A stretch of DNA of 64,000 bases from Alopecurus myosuroides. Taxonomy: Eukaryota; Streptophyta; Magnoliopsida; Poales; Poaceae. Both the position numbers and the translations under genes were made by a program. The notes beneath the pieces were generated by a model. It made no database searches. It saw only the letters and a program-made list of their open reading frames with translations, and was not told the origin of the DNA. Positions 31,297 to 43,008 of the stretch are shown here, piece by piece. Numbering within the stretch: the first letter of the stretch is position 1; each line of letters begins with the position of its first letter. The DNA is taken from NCBI GenBank assembly GCA_028641055.1, contig CM054062.1:271083092-271147091 (forward strand), in the 5' to 3' direction.

Positions 31297-32770
31297 ATGG
31301 AGAATACTTTTGGTTCTCTGTTTAGGGGTACTTCTACTGTTGCTACTAGGGTAGTTGGTAACCCGTCCTCTGCTGAATTGGATCCTTATAAAATACCTAT
31401 GAAAATTGTTGGACGTGTTATGGATAACTGCTATTACGGTGATGGAACTGTCCATCCCGGTGATCATTTGCTCTTTATACATGAATTATGCGAGTTATTC
31501 AGGTGTGCAGGTATTACAATGGATCAAGTTAAAAGGAAATTATTTTCTTTATCGCTGAAAGGAAGATCCGCTGAATGGTTCAAATTACTGAAGAATGGTG
31601 AATCTATTGGATGTGAGTAAATTGTTCCTCTCTTTTATTCTAAATTCTATCCTCCTAGTGAGATTTATAAAGATCAGAATCAAATCTATAGTTTTTGGCC
31701 TCATGATGAAGAGAGTATTGCCCAAGCGTGGGGGAGAATGAAGTTATTAATGCTTAAATGTCCCGTTCATCAACTCGCGAGAAATATTGTTATAAATAAT
31801 TTTTATGCAAGGCTTTCTCTTCATGATAAGGATTTATTGGATGCTTCTTGTTCTAGATTATTCACACGTATGAAGGAAGAAGTTAAATGGGATATTCTTG
31901 ACCGTATTCAAGAAAACACTGAAGGATGGGAGAATGACAAAGGTAGAAAGTCAGGTATAAATTATGATTATGAATGCATTAAATCTTTTATAGGAACCAG
32001 TGATTTCTATGATGTTAGTGTTGTTTGTGGTCTTGATTCTCAAATCTTTGCAAACTATCTTAAAGCTTTTGCCTCCTATCTTTATATTCCTAAAAAGGAT
32101 TATCACAAGTACCATGCACCTTATAAAGATATTATTCCTACTAGTAATATAGAAGTGCATGATGTTAATCCTACTTTTCCTGAGCCATATGTTGAAAGAA
32201 TGCCTTTCCCTGCTAAGGTGAAAGAACACTCTATGGTGGCTAGTGTGGTTAGTAAGACTAATAATAAATCTATTGAACCTGATGAACAAATAACTGTTGA
32301 ACCTGCTGTAGCAATAATGAAAGATCTTGTTTGTGGAAATGTGGAGGATGAACACATTGTCTTCTGTGAGGATGCTTCTAATATTGTTTCCCATCCTCAT
32401 AGACCTAAGAAAACTAGTGTTCCTATGCTTTCTGTTAAGATTAGTGATCATTGCTATTATGTTTTGTGTGATATTGGTGGTAGTTCTAGTGTTATACCTT
32501 ATGAGCTTTATAGAGAAATTATGCATTGAATTGGTTCTTGTGAGCTTGAAGATATTTATGAGGTTAATTCAGCTTGCTAATAGAGAAACTGTCTTTCCGA
32601 TTGGTATTGTTAGAGATGTGGAAGTTTTGTGTGGTAAAACTAAATATCCCACTGATTTTTTAGTACTTGGTAAGGCTGCTAGTAAGACTTGTCCTATTAT
32701 TTTTGGTAGACCTTTCTTGAACACTAGTGGTGCTATTATAGATTCTAAAAATAGAGAAGATTTTGACTAA
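31297..32770 (+). pseudogene. gag: Athila-like gag and protease of Y, broken
   Basis: From ATG 31297 the frame reads MENTFGSLFRGTSTVATRV and, after TAA 31618-31620, continues in the same frame to 32529. The gag capsid region is seen as LFCFAGI-like ELFRCAGITMDQVKRKLFSL, KGRSAEWFKLL and PHDEESIAQAWGRMKLLM. The tail contains the protease motif YVLCDIGGSSSVIPYELYREI (Asp-Ile-Gly-Gly in place of the usual Asp-Leu-Gly-Ala). After the stop at 32527-32529 the homologous frame shifts by one (about 32565): LANRETVFPIGIVRDVEVLCGKTK, then CPIIFGRPFLNTSGAI to 32770. One stop and one frameshift break it. The relation to the Y pol genes downstream is the normal gag-pol order. Confidence 0.85.
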
Positions 32771-34159
32771 ATTTTATGGAAAATCTTACGAGTTCAGTTT
32801 CTCCAAATTTGCTAGAGCACCTTATGAATCTAAATTGCGTGATGAGAATTTTAAAGTTGAACAACTTGCTTCTATTGCTCTTGCTCCTAACAATGCTTTG
32901 CAGCAATATATGGAGAACCACGAGAGTGATGTTTTTGTGGAAAAGAGAAATGAGATTTTCGATATTCTTCTTCGTCAACCGGTGATACTGAAACACAATT
33001 TACCTGTGGAAGACTTGGGTACCACATTACCACCCAAGGAGGATCTTCTCTTTGATTTAAAACCTCTTCCTGATTATCTTAAATATGCTTATATTGATGA
33101 TAAGAAAATATATCCTGTTATTATTAGTGCTAAACTTTCAGGTGAAGAAGACAAAAAATTATTGGGAATTCTGAAGAAACACTGTGGAGCTATTGGATAT
33201 ACTCTTGATGATTTGAAGGGAAATTCTCCTACTATATGTCAGCATGCTATTAATATTGAACCTGATGCAAAGCCAGTTGTTGAATATCAACGCCATTTAA
33301 TTCCTAAGATGAAGGAAGTGGTAAGAAATGAGGTATTAAAACTTCTTGATGCTGGTATTATTTTTCCTATTACTGATAGTAGATGGCTGAGCCCTGTGCA
33401 TTGTGTCCCTAAGAAGGGAGGAATGACTGTTGTGCCTAATGAAAACAATGAGCTCATTCCAAGAGTAGTAGTTGGTTATAGAATGTGTATTGATTTTAGA
33501 AAGTTTAATAAAGTTACTAAGAAATATCATTATCCTTTACCCTTTATTGATCAAATGTTAGAGAGGTTGTCTAAGAAAACTCATTTTTGCTTTCTTGATG
33601 GTTAGTCTGGGTTTTCTCAAATTGTTGTTAGGAAGCAAGATCAAGAGAAACAACCTTTACTTGACCTTATGGTACTTATGATTATAGATGTATGCCCTTT
33701 GGTTTGTGTAATGCTCCTGCTACTTTTCAAAGATGCATGTCTGCTATTTTTCATGGTTTTTGTGAAGAAATTATGGAAGTACTCATGGACGATTTTTCTG
33801 TCTATGGAACTTCTTTTGATAATTGTTTGCACAACCTTGATAAAGTTTTGCAGAGATGTGAGGAAACTAATCTTGTTGTTAATTGGGAGAAATGCCACTT
33901 TATGGTGAATGAAGGAATTGTTCTTGGACATAAAATTTCTGAAAGAGGTATTGAAGTTGATAGAGCTAAAGTGGAAGCAATAGAGAAAATGCCATGTCCT
34001 AGGGATGTTAAAGGTATTCGTAGTGTTCTTGGTCATGCTGTTTTTATAGGAGGTTTATTAAAGATTTCCCTAAAATATCAAAGCCTCTTACTAATCTTGT
34101 TCAAAAAGATGTACCATTTGTTTTTTATGATGATTGTAAGGAAGCTTTTGAAACTTTAA
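32763..34159 (+). pseudogene. pol: Athila-like reverse transcriptase of Y, broken
   Basis: Frame 32763-33605 gives the protease-RT linker and RT motifs: VVRNEVLKLLDAGIIFPI, DSRWLSPVHCVPKKGGMTVV, RMCIDFRKFNKVTKKYHYPLPFI and KKTHFCFLDG, then TAG at 33603-33605 where relatives have YSGF. A frame change near 33680 leads to RCMPFGLCNAPATFQRCM, the active-site stretch EVLMDDFSVYG (MDD about 33784-33792), LVVNWEKCHFMV, and IGLGH-like GIVLGHKISERGIEVD. It loses frame again after VLGHAVF near 34040. The catalytic Asp pair is present, but the stop and frameshifts prevent a working enzyme. Confidence 0.9.
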
Positions 34160-34625
34160 AGAAGGATTTAACTACTTCTCCTATTGTTCAACCGCCTGAT
34201 TGGAATTTACCTTTTAAAATTATGTGTGATGCTAGTGATTATGCTGTAGGTGTTGTTCTTGGACAGCGCGTAGATAAGAAGTTGAATGTTATTTATTATG
34301 CTAGTAAGACTCTTGATGTTGCTCAAAAGAATTATGCTACCAGTGAAAAAGATTTCTTAGCTATAGTTTTTGCATGTGATAAGTTTAGGCCTTATATTGT
34401 TGATTCAAAGGTTACTATTCATACTGATCATGCTGCTATTAGATACCTTATGGAAAAGAAAGATGCTAAGCCAGGCTTATTAGATGGGTGTTTCTTTTAC
34501 AAGAGTTTGATTTGCATATTGTGGATAGGAAGGGTGCTGAAAATCCTGTTGCTGATAACTTGTCTAGATTGGAAAACATTACTTTTGATCCTATTCATGT
34601 TAATGATAGTTTTCCAACTGAATAG
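34160..34625 (+). pseudogene. RNase H domain of Y
   Basis: KIMCDASDYAVGVVLGQR (first Asp), YYASKTLDVAQKNYATSEKDFLAIVFACDKFRPYI (Glu) and KVTIHTDHAAIRYL (Asp) give the RNase H active-site set. The frame shifts near 34485, after which VLLLQEFDL-type residues and [16 protein letters not shown] continue in another frame. It ends at TAG 34623-34625, just upstream of the integrase frame. Confidence 0.87.
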
Positions 34626-35998
34626 TTGGCTGCAATAAAGGTAAAATCCCAAGATAGTCCATGGTATGCTGATTATGCTAACTTTATTGTTTTAAAGTAT
34701 GTGCCTCCAACATTTATAACTCAACAAAGAAGAAAATTCTTCTATGATTTGAGGCATTTTTTTTGGGATGACCCACATTTATATAAACAAGGAGTAGATG
34801 GTATTATGAGAAGATGTGTTCCAGATCATGAACAACGTGAAATATTGAAGAAGTGCCATGGTAGTGCTTATGGAGGGCATCACGCTGGAGATAGAACCGC
34901 ACATAAGGTTCTACAGTCAGGTTTCTATTGGCCTACTCTCTTTAAAGATGCACGTAAATTTATTTTATATTATCATGAATGTCAAATAGTAGGTAATATT
35001 TCTAAATGTAATGAAATGCCTATGAGTTATTCTCTTGTTATTGAACCTTTTGATTGTTGGTGATTTGACTTTATGGGTCCTATTCCTCCTTCGAATGGTT
35101 ACACTCATATTCTTGTTGCTGTTGATTATGTTACTAAGTGGGTAGAAGCTATACCTACTAAAAGTGTTGGTGGTGAGACCTCTTTAAAAATGCTTAAAGA
35201 TGTTATTTTTCCTAGGTTTGGTGTGCCTAGATATCTTATGACTGATGGATGTTCTCATTTTATTCATGGTGGTTTTAGAAAGACCCTTGCTAAATATGAT
35301 GTTAATCATAGAATTGCCTCAGCTTATCATCCTTAAACTAGTGGGCAAGTAGAATTATCAAATAGAGAAATTAAACTATCTTGCAAAAGACTGTTAATAA
35401 ATCTTGGAAGAATTGGTCAGATAAGTTGAATGATGCTTTATGGGCTTATAGAATTGCTTATAAAAATCCTATGGGTATGTCTCCTTACAAAATGGTTTAT
35501 GGAAAAGCTTGTCACTTGCCTTTAGAATTAGAACACAAGTCTTATTGGGCAGTGAAAGAACTAAATAAATATTTTAAACTTGCTGGTAAGAAAAGAATGC
35601 TTGATTTGAATCATTTAGATGAATGGAGATGTGAAGCTTATGAAAATGCCAAGCTCTTTAAAGAGAAAGTTAAACAATGACATGATAAAAGAATCCTTTA
35701 AAGAGAGTTTCATGTTGGTGAGAAATTTCTATTGTGTCGGTATCGTATCAGATTTTTTGCAGGAAAATTACTCTCCCGATGGGAAGGACCATATGTTATT
35801 GAAGAAATGTATCGTTCGGGTGCAATTAAAATTGCTTCCCTCAAAGATAACACTACACAAGTGGTAAATGGACAAAGACTCAAACATTATATTTCTAGGG
35901 ATTCCTATGATGAAGATGTTGATGTTATTCAAGTAATCTCTCCGGAGAAGTTCATTAGAGGGAAGATTCTAGAATATATAGAGTCTATTTTGGAATAG
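34626..35998 (+). pseudogene. Athila-like integrase of Y, broken
   Basis: The zinc-binding part reads KKCHGSAYGGHHAGDRTAHKV (His pair) and FILYYHECQIVGN, where one of the two zinc cysteines is Tyr. TGA at 35061-35063 falls just before the core, which continues in frame as FMGPIPPSNGYTHILVAVDYVTKW, LMTDGCSHFIHGG and ASAYHP, then TAA 35334-35336 (a C-to-T change from Gln is likely) and [13 protein letters not shown] carrying the Glu. A frameshift follows; from 35381 [26 protein letters not shown] and, from 35732, RWEGPYVIEEMYRSGAIKI form the C-terminal region, ending TAG 35996-35998. Confidence 0.88.
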
Positions 35999-36338
35999 GT
36001 AACAATTCTTTTAAGAAAAAGTTCGCGAAATACCTTTTCAGTTATAAATTATTGGTTTTTGGAAAATATTAAAAAATACCGAGCCGAAGAGGAGTTGGAG
36101 AAGGTGCCCGGAGGCACCACACCATGAGGGAGCGCGGGCCTACCCTTTTCCGCACCACCCTATGGAGTGGGAGCCCCGGAGCCCCTCTCCGACTCGTTTT
36201 CGACCTGGACTTTCTTTTCGTTACACATATTTTTTCTATATAACCTCCCGAACTCGCCGATGTCCGTATATAGTTTTCTCGTGGTGTTTCTGTTTCGAGC
36301 TGTTTCTGCCAGGTTACATCTTCAGATCTAGAGCCACA

Positions 36339-36686
36339 ATGTCCTCTCCTGGACCTCTCAAAGACAGTTTCTTTGAGAATGTCGGCAACCCGAACATGAA
36401 CGAGTTGAAGATGCATCCCAAAGAGTTGTTGCTTAAGGATGGGGAGGTGCAGATTGAAGATGTTCGGGGCCCTAAAGGAGAAGGCAGTTTGGAAGCTAGG
36501 ATGGAAGAGTTGGAGCAAGAAGTCTTTAGGTACAAGAAGATGGCGGAGCGTGAAGTTGACATCATCCACAGGATAAAGACAGAACAGATCGCTGAGTACA
36601 AGAAGGAGAATTTGAAGCTTTGCGAGGAGATTTTCTCACTCACCAAGACCACCAACGATTTGCAAGCACAACTCTATGATGTGTAG
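36339..36686 (+). CDS. coiled-coil ORF downstream of pol in Y (115 aa), possibly spliced and once longer
   Basis: ATG 36339 opens MSSPGPLKDSFFENVGNP. From about residue 50 the sequence is a heptad-like coiled coil (LEARMEELEQEVFRYKKMAER, EYKKENLKLCEEIF). It stops at TAG 36684-36686; the same frame continues with NQNCEYENMFKRISYATSFRMLETS to TGA near 36838, so an original protein of about 166 aa is likely. The bases just before (TTCTGCCAGGTTACATCTTCAG) look like a splice acceptor, as expected for a 3' ORF expressed from a spliced retrotransposon RNA. Env-like position, but no signal peptide or membrane segment. Function unknown. It may be expressed if Y is transcribed, but Y is decayed. Confidence 0.55.
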   Translation: MSSPGPLKDSFFENVGNPNMNELKMHPKELLLKDGEVQIEDVRGPKGEGSLEARMEELEQEVFRYKKMAEREVDIIHRIKTEQIAEYKKENLKLCEEIFSLTKTTNDLQAQLYDV

Positions 36687-36838
36687 AATCAGAACTGTGA
36701 GTACGAGAACATGTTTAAACGTATAAGCTATGCTACTAGTTTCAGGATGTTGGAGACCAGTACATCATTTGTGGATAGAGAGCCTTTACCTTGGAAGTCT
36801 GATGATGAGAAGGATTCACCACCACCACTGAAGAATTG

Positions 36839-38579
36839 ATTCGTCATTGGTATTGGCATCCCCTTGGCTTGTTCCAAGCTTGGGGGAGTGCCGCGGTATC
36901 ACACCTTTATCTTTCACCCTTTTTCCCTTTTAGTAGAGTCATATCGCGAGTAGAGAAAATATCATATAGTATGGTTTGCGGTATGGAAGTGTTGATCCTT
37001 AGTTGGTTATTGGTGTATCCCTTGGTTTGAGTTGTCGTAATGAAATATTAATGAGAAGTTTCAACATCTACTTGTTCTACTTTATTTTAGTTTGCAATTT
37101 TTGTTATGTGTTTGATCTTGTTATTAGTATGGGTATCAATGTTGGAGATTCAAGATAATCTAGTTGGTTTTGGCAAACTTAGCATTGGTGAGTAGCAACA
37201 ATTCGTTGAGACTTAAGTAGAAAGGAGGGAGTTGCATGTAGATATATTATTCCATGATCTTTCTTTCTTGTTAGACCATAAGCTTAGTATTTTCAAATAA
37301 TTTTGTTTGCACCTTCAAGGAAGATTGCATGATTGGCTTTATCATATATGTTTTTGTTTGTTTTAGTTCCATTCTTATGCTTGCTACCCAATCTTGCTAG
37401 CCAAAAACCTGTACTGAGAGGGAATGTTTCTCATGCATCCAAACCTTGATCCCAAAACCTTGCCATTTGTGTCCATCATACCTAACTATATGTGGTATTT
37501 CACCGCCACTCCAAGTGAATTGCTTGTGTGCTACCTTTAAACCTTAAAAATTACACCTGTTTTGTGCTCCTGTTTTCGCTCATGAGGACGCAAATAGAGA
37601 ATCTTTATCTCACTTGTTGATTGGATTTCACACCCTGGACTAGTGGCTTCATCCACTTATCCAAATGCTAGAAGATCTGGCAGCGGGGTTCCCAGCCCCA
37701 AATAATAATACAAATTTTCTTCACTATTTTTGCCCCTGATTTATCAGTCAAAGCATAATTGTGTAAACAAAAGAGAAAGAGGGATGACCTTCTATACCAG
37801 TTGCGTCCTTCTATGGGAGCCGCTCTTGTGAAGTCTAGTTGGCTTGTGACATACTGTATTTTATGTTTGCCATTCGTTGACATAAACATACGCCTCTCAA
37901 AATTTATACACTCCTCCACGGTTTGTGATTGTTGGCAGGCACCCGAGGATTCGGTTAGCCATGGTTTGTGTAAGAAAGGTTGGGAGGAGTGTCAAACTTT
38001 TATACCTCGGTTTAATGAAAGCTCTAGCACATGAGTGATCAATGCTTCCCTCTGCGAAGGGCCTATCTTTTACCTTTATGTTGAGTCAGTAAACCTACTT
38101 CTCTCTGTCTTAAGCAAGCATTTGAGTTGTTGTGATTCATCCAGCTACATGTTGATTTACTCAATCATGTTCTTTATTCTTCCTTGTTTCTGCAAATGCT
38201 TTTATATGTTTGAATACCAGTTAGAAAGTTACCAATGTTTGCAAAGAGACCGTTATAATTGAGCATGATAAAAATTGCAATATAGCTCTAGTATAAAGAC
38301 TCTGATCGAAAGATAAGTACACTGTTAATTGGTCTCTGACCAAGAACAAAGTTTGCCTTCACCAATTTTGATTTACTTTTTTCACCTTTGTTGTTCCTCT
38401 ACTTGTTTTAAGTTTGATTATATGAGAGGAAGTTGATGTCTAAAATGACTTATTCTTTGTTAGATGTGATGCCTCTTGTCCTTATTTTATTTATCGACAC
38501 CTCACTCCATAAACCTGTGGTCATGTTTACTGAGTTCAGTTTCGCTTGGGGACAAGCGAGGTCTAAGCTTGGGGGGAGT
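36839..38579 (+). other. Y 3' non-coding region and polypurine tract
   Basis: No gene. It carries the tail blocks shared with X and C (CTTGCTAGCC-AAAAACCTGTACTGAG at about 37385; GGGATGACCTTCTATACCAG at 37780; GGGAGCCGCTCTTGTGAAG near 37814). It ends in AAGCTTGGGGGGAGT (38565-38579), the plus-strand primer. Confidence 0.75.
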
Positions 38580-40091
38580 TGATACGTCCATTTTGGATCA
38601 CCATTTTATATTGTTATTTTCTGTTATTCATCGGTACATTTCATGATATGATTCATCCCTTATGTTATTTTATCTTATTTTGCATGTTTCATATTTTTTG
38701 GAGAATAAACACTGGGACCAGAAATCTGATGGAAAAAGCACCGCCAGGATACCCTATTTCAGAAGATCAGAAGAAGAGGTGGGACACCAGAGATATATTA
38801 GAAGTTCACATGAGGGAGCCAGCCATGAGGAGAGCCAGAGGGGGGCCACCAGGGTCCCACACCATGGGGTGGCGTGCCCCCCTTGGCTGCGCCGCCACGT
38901 GGTGTGGCCACCCTGGCCCACCTCTGGTCGATATTTTTCGCGTACTTGACCCCGAGGGAAACTTAACCACTAGACCATCATCGAAGAATTATTCCTCCAC
39001 CGCCTCGGGGAGGAAAACACCCGAGAGAGAAAAGCTCTCTGGCAGGGAGAAATCTGCTAGGGAAATTCCTCTCCGGAGAGGGGAAATCATCGCCATCGTC
39101 ACCGTCATCACTCCGGGCATCATCAAGATCATCATCTTGATCACAATCACCACCAGCACCATCACCCTCATCATCGACTATCATCCCGCTGTAACAATTA
39201 GGGGCCTCTATCGTTGTTTTACATTAGATCTCTCTCCCGGTGTGGATTACTTGTTAGTAGTTGATGCTTATGAGATTTATCGGTGTTAGCACTTTATGAC
39301 CAGATGGTTATCATCCATTATATCACCTCTGATTATGATCCATATGATGTCTTGTGAGTAGTTCGTTTAGTTCTTGAGGACATGCGAGAAGTCATGATGT
39401 TAGTAGTGACGTTATGTTGAAGTAATATCTCGTGGTTCGTTATTTAAGTTGTGGTGCTATTCTTCTAGTGGTGTCATGTCAACGTCGACTACATGATACT
39501 TCAAATTTATGGGCCTAGAAGGATGCATTGTGTATTTGGCTACTAATTGTGGGGTTTCTAGAGTGACAGAAACCTAAACCCCCGTTAGGAAACCAATGCA
39601 CGAGGGAGCGTAGAATCCCAGAATTTTAAGGCTTTGGTTAGATTTATCTTAATTACTTTCTTGTATTTGCGGATGCTTACGAGGGTTTTAATCACAAGTA
39701 TGTATTAGTACTAATTGGGCGGTGCATTAGCATAGGTTCACCCACACAACACTTCATGAACCAATGGATATTAATCAACCGTAATAAAGCGAAAGCACTT
39801 GACGAAATTCCCATGTGTCCTCGAGAACGTTTGGTAGTCATAAGTAACACAACCGGCCTGTCCTTTGCTCTCAAAAGGATTGGGCCACTCGCTGCAATAT
39901 TATTTACTGCACTTTATTTACTCGCACTTTATTTATTTGCTATAACAAAAACCTCCAAAAACCCCGTTTGCTAGTGTTTACAGTGAATCCTCTATCCAAC
40001 CTGCTTGTCAACATCTTCTGCTTCTCGTTGGGTTCGACACTCTTATTTATCGAAAGTACTATGATACACCCCCTATACGTGTGGGTCACCA
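38580..40091 (+). repeat. 3' LTR of element Y
   Basis: 1512 bp, starts TGATACGTCC and ends GTGGGTCACCA before target GTCCT. Confidence 0.92.
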
Positions 40092-40781
40092 GTCCTTCAA
40101 TGGGAGCCGCTCTTGTGAAGTCTAGTTGACTTGTGACGTAATGTATTTTCTGTTTACCATTCGTTGACATAAGCATACACCTCTCTACAAAAAAATGTTT
40201 TCAATACCTCTGTTTAATAAAATAAAAAGCTCTAGCACATGAGTTGATCCCTGCTTCCCTCTATGAAGGGGCTTTATTTTACTTTTATGTTGAGTCTCCA
40301 TCTTCTAACTTTATGCACAATTGAGAGAGCATAGTTGCCATTCTGAGTTTAATGTGCATTTGTCCCAGAAACTATTATTAATTGATTCATGATGTATTAT
40401 TATTTACTCTCAAATTATGTGTTCTAGTCATCCACTTGAACTTTGAAGGTGTCCTGGCATTTATGTTTATCCCCACTCTTAAGGACAAGAGAAATATCAC
40501 TTTGCTATGTTTTATCTATGCTCGAAACAAGCGTATAACTTTCAAGTGCATTCTTATTCATGATCTTTTATTTGTGTTACTTTTCATGATGCAAGGTGAT
40601 TTCTAAGTTTCATTGTTAAAATTATATCTATCATGCCTATGTTTAAAGTACTATGATCTCAGTGTACATATGCTTTTACAATTTAGATGATGAAGTTTAT
40701 GTTGGTAGCATGTCACCTAAAAATTATTTGTTTTTATCGTTTACCTACTCGAGGACAAGTAGGAACTAAGCTTGGGGATAT
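40092..40781 (+). other. X internal tail, right of Y
   Basis: It resumes X after target GTCCT with TCAATGGGAGCCGCTC and runs to the X polypurine tract (AACTAAGCTTGGGGATAT, ending 40781). No gene. Confidence 0.8.
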
Positions 40782-42380
40782 TGATATGTCATAAACGTAT
40801 CCATAATTTCTAATGTTCCATGTTGTTTTCATGCCATATGCTACATGTTTCCTTTACACTTTATGCCATTTTTATCGATTTCCTCGGACTAACCTATTGA
40901 CAAGATGCCACAGAGCCAGTTTCTGTTTTCTGCTATTTTTAGTTTCAGAAAATTGTTCTAGAAATATTCTCGGAATTGGACGATTCGAATCCCGGAAGTC
41001 TTAGAAAGTCGTCGTGCACAAGGAGTCCAGAGGGGACCCGGAGGGGAGCCACAGGGTCCCCACACCATGGGTGGGCGCGCTCCCTGGCCGCGTCCAGGGG
41101 TAGTGTGCCCCCTGGCTGCCCACCGACGTTGCACTCTCTCCAATATATTCTCCTCGAAAGGTTAACCCTAAACACCCAAGCCTTTTCCACCAAAAACATC
41201 CGTAGTCGCCGTCATCGTCAACACTAGTTCGGGAGGGTTCTGGAGCTCTCCCCGGCACCCTGCCGGCAGGGGGAATCATCACCGGAGGGATCTACACAAC
41301 CATGCTCCCCTCCGGAATGATGCGTGAGTAGTTCATCCTTGGACTACGGGTCCATAGAAATATATAGATGGTTGTTATCTCCTCTTTATGCCTCATGTTT
41401 AGATCTTGTGAGCTTCCCTACATGATCAAGATCATCTTATTGTAATGCTACATGTTGTGTTTGATGGGATCCGATGAAGCTTGATTGCTATGTCCAATGA
41501 TTATCAATCTATCATGTTCTTTTCATGTGTATGTTATTTATGATCTTGCATGCTCTCCGTTGTTAGTAGATGCTCTGGCCAAGTAGATGCTAGTAACTCG
41601 AAGAGGGAGTATTTATGGTCGATAGTGGGTTCATGCCTTCCTTTCACTTATGCTCGAGTGACAGAAATCTAAACGGGTGGGGGATGTGCTGTTGCCACTA
41701 GGGAGAAAACAATAATGCTTTGTCTAAGGATGATGTTATTGTTTACATTACACACTTTTCTTACTGCGATTATTTATTGCTTGCAACTTAATACCCAAGG
41801 TTTGCTCAGATGACATTCTGAGGTTGGATTATTAGTCATAGATGCAGTTGGATAACACTCTATGTATCTTGTTGTAATGCCCGCCTGAATCACATAGTAA
41901 TCATCATGTCATGCATATGCACTATGGTGCAGCCTTTATATCTGTAAATTGCCCAGCTGTAATTTGTTTACCCAGCATGTTATGTATATGTTTTGGAGAG
42001 ACACCGCTAGTGAATTGTGGACCCCGGTCCATTTTCCTCATACTGGTAATACAACCACTGCCATCACTGTTTTCAAACTGTTACTATTTTTCTCCTACTG
42101 TTTTTCACACCATACGTTTAACCTCTTTGTTTTCAACAAAACCGGTGAGATTGACAACATCACTGCTTCGTTGGGGCAAAGTGATTTGATTGTGTTGTGT
42201 AGGTTCCACGTTGCTGCTGAACCGGTAGTGCGTCCTTCCAATATCAGCTGCATCAACCTTCCGAAGTGATTTCTTTCTCCTACTAGTCGATTCAACCTTG
42301 GTTTCTTTCTGAGGGGAACTTGTTGTTGTGCTCATCATACCTCTTGGGGTCTCCCAACGAGTGCAAGCCCTGCACCATCA
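40782..42380 (+). repeat. 3' LTR of element X
   Basis: 1599 bp, TGATATGTC (one C-to-T change from TGATACGTC) to GCACCATCA, followed by target GATCC. Confidence 0.92.
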
Positions 42381-42996
42381 GATCCACATCACAATTGCAT
42401 CGAATTTTCCTATCTTGACTAGAATGCTTCATATTCATAAAATTCAAACAAAGTGCACAAAGTTCTAGTTCTGAAGCTAAATTGAAGAAAATGCAGTCAA
42501 AATTTAGAAGAAAAAATAAGTAAATGGATAACTACATCTCTCCATCTTCGCACCTCCATTGCAGCGTGTGGGTCCTAGTACCCACACGATGACCTTTGCC
42601 TGGTTCCCATCGCCGTCAAAGTTCCTGCCACCACCGCCGTAACCTGCACCAGGAGTGCCAATGACATGGTACTTCCGCATACCACCGCTAGCCCTAGGTT
42701 CTCCGTAGATCCCATACAACTGATGCACGTCAAACAACCCCTAGCGGTTACCATCCCACTACCACCGCTGCTCGACGGGCTAGCAGGGTTAAGGATTTTC
42801 AGGAGACAAAATAGGGAATTAAGAGTAGAGGAGGACCTATCCAGCAAATTCATGATGCACTCAGGGGTTTTCTTGCATGTCGTCTGCTAGCATGGCTACA
42901 AGAGCAATTGTGTACTTAAATCAATGCACAATATAACAGTTTGTACATGTGACCCTATTTTTCAAGTACTTGTACCAACTTTCACATGGAGGACAA
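42381..42996. other. unassigned DNA between X and the LINE
   Basis: A minus-strand Gly-rich frame (42504-42737) and a plus-strand Pro-rich frame exist, but neither shows a known domain and both lie in GC-rich low-complexity sequence. Confidence 0.35.
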
Positions 42997-43008
42997 AATT
43001 ATACTTTT

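Larger units (their letters stand above)
29671..40091 (+). mobile_element. Athila-like gypsy element Y, autonomous type, decayed
   Basis: LTRs 29671-31181 and 38580-40091 (1511 and 1512 bp) beginning TGATACGTCCATTTTG; target duplication GTCCT (29666-29670 and 40092-40096); degenerate PBS near 31194; gag, protease, RT, RNase H and integrase in order, then a coiled-coil ORF; polypurine tract before 38580. By eye the first 260 bp of the LTRs differ at roughly 10 percent of sites, the remainder less, so it is far older than the Tat element. Inserted in X. Confidence 0.93.
25439..42380 (+). mobile_element. Athila-like gypsy element X, non-autonomous, interrupted by element Y
   Basis: LTRs 25439-26971 and 40782-42380; target duplication GATCC (25434-25438 and 42381-42385); degenerate Athila/tRNA-Asp-type PBS at 26982; polypurine tract AAGCTTGGGGATAT before 40782. 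Without Y (29671-40091) and one target copy, the internal part is only about 3.4 kb and has no reverse transcriptase or integrase. Inference: moved in trans by an autonomous Athila-like relative. Confidence 0.9.

Noticed and set aside
42504..42853. Gly-rich minus-strand protein
   Set aside because: Short, low-complexity, opposite strand also open, no recognisable motif.
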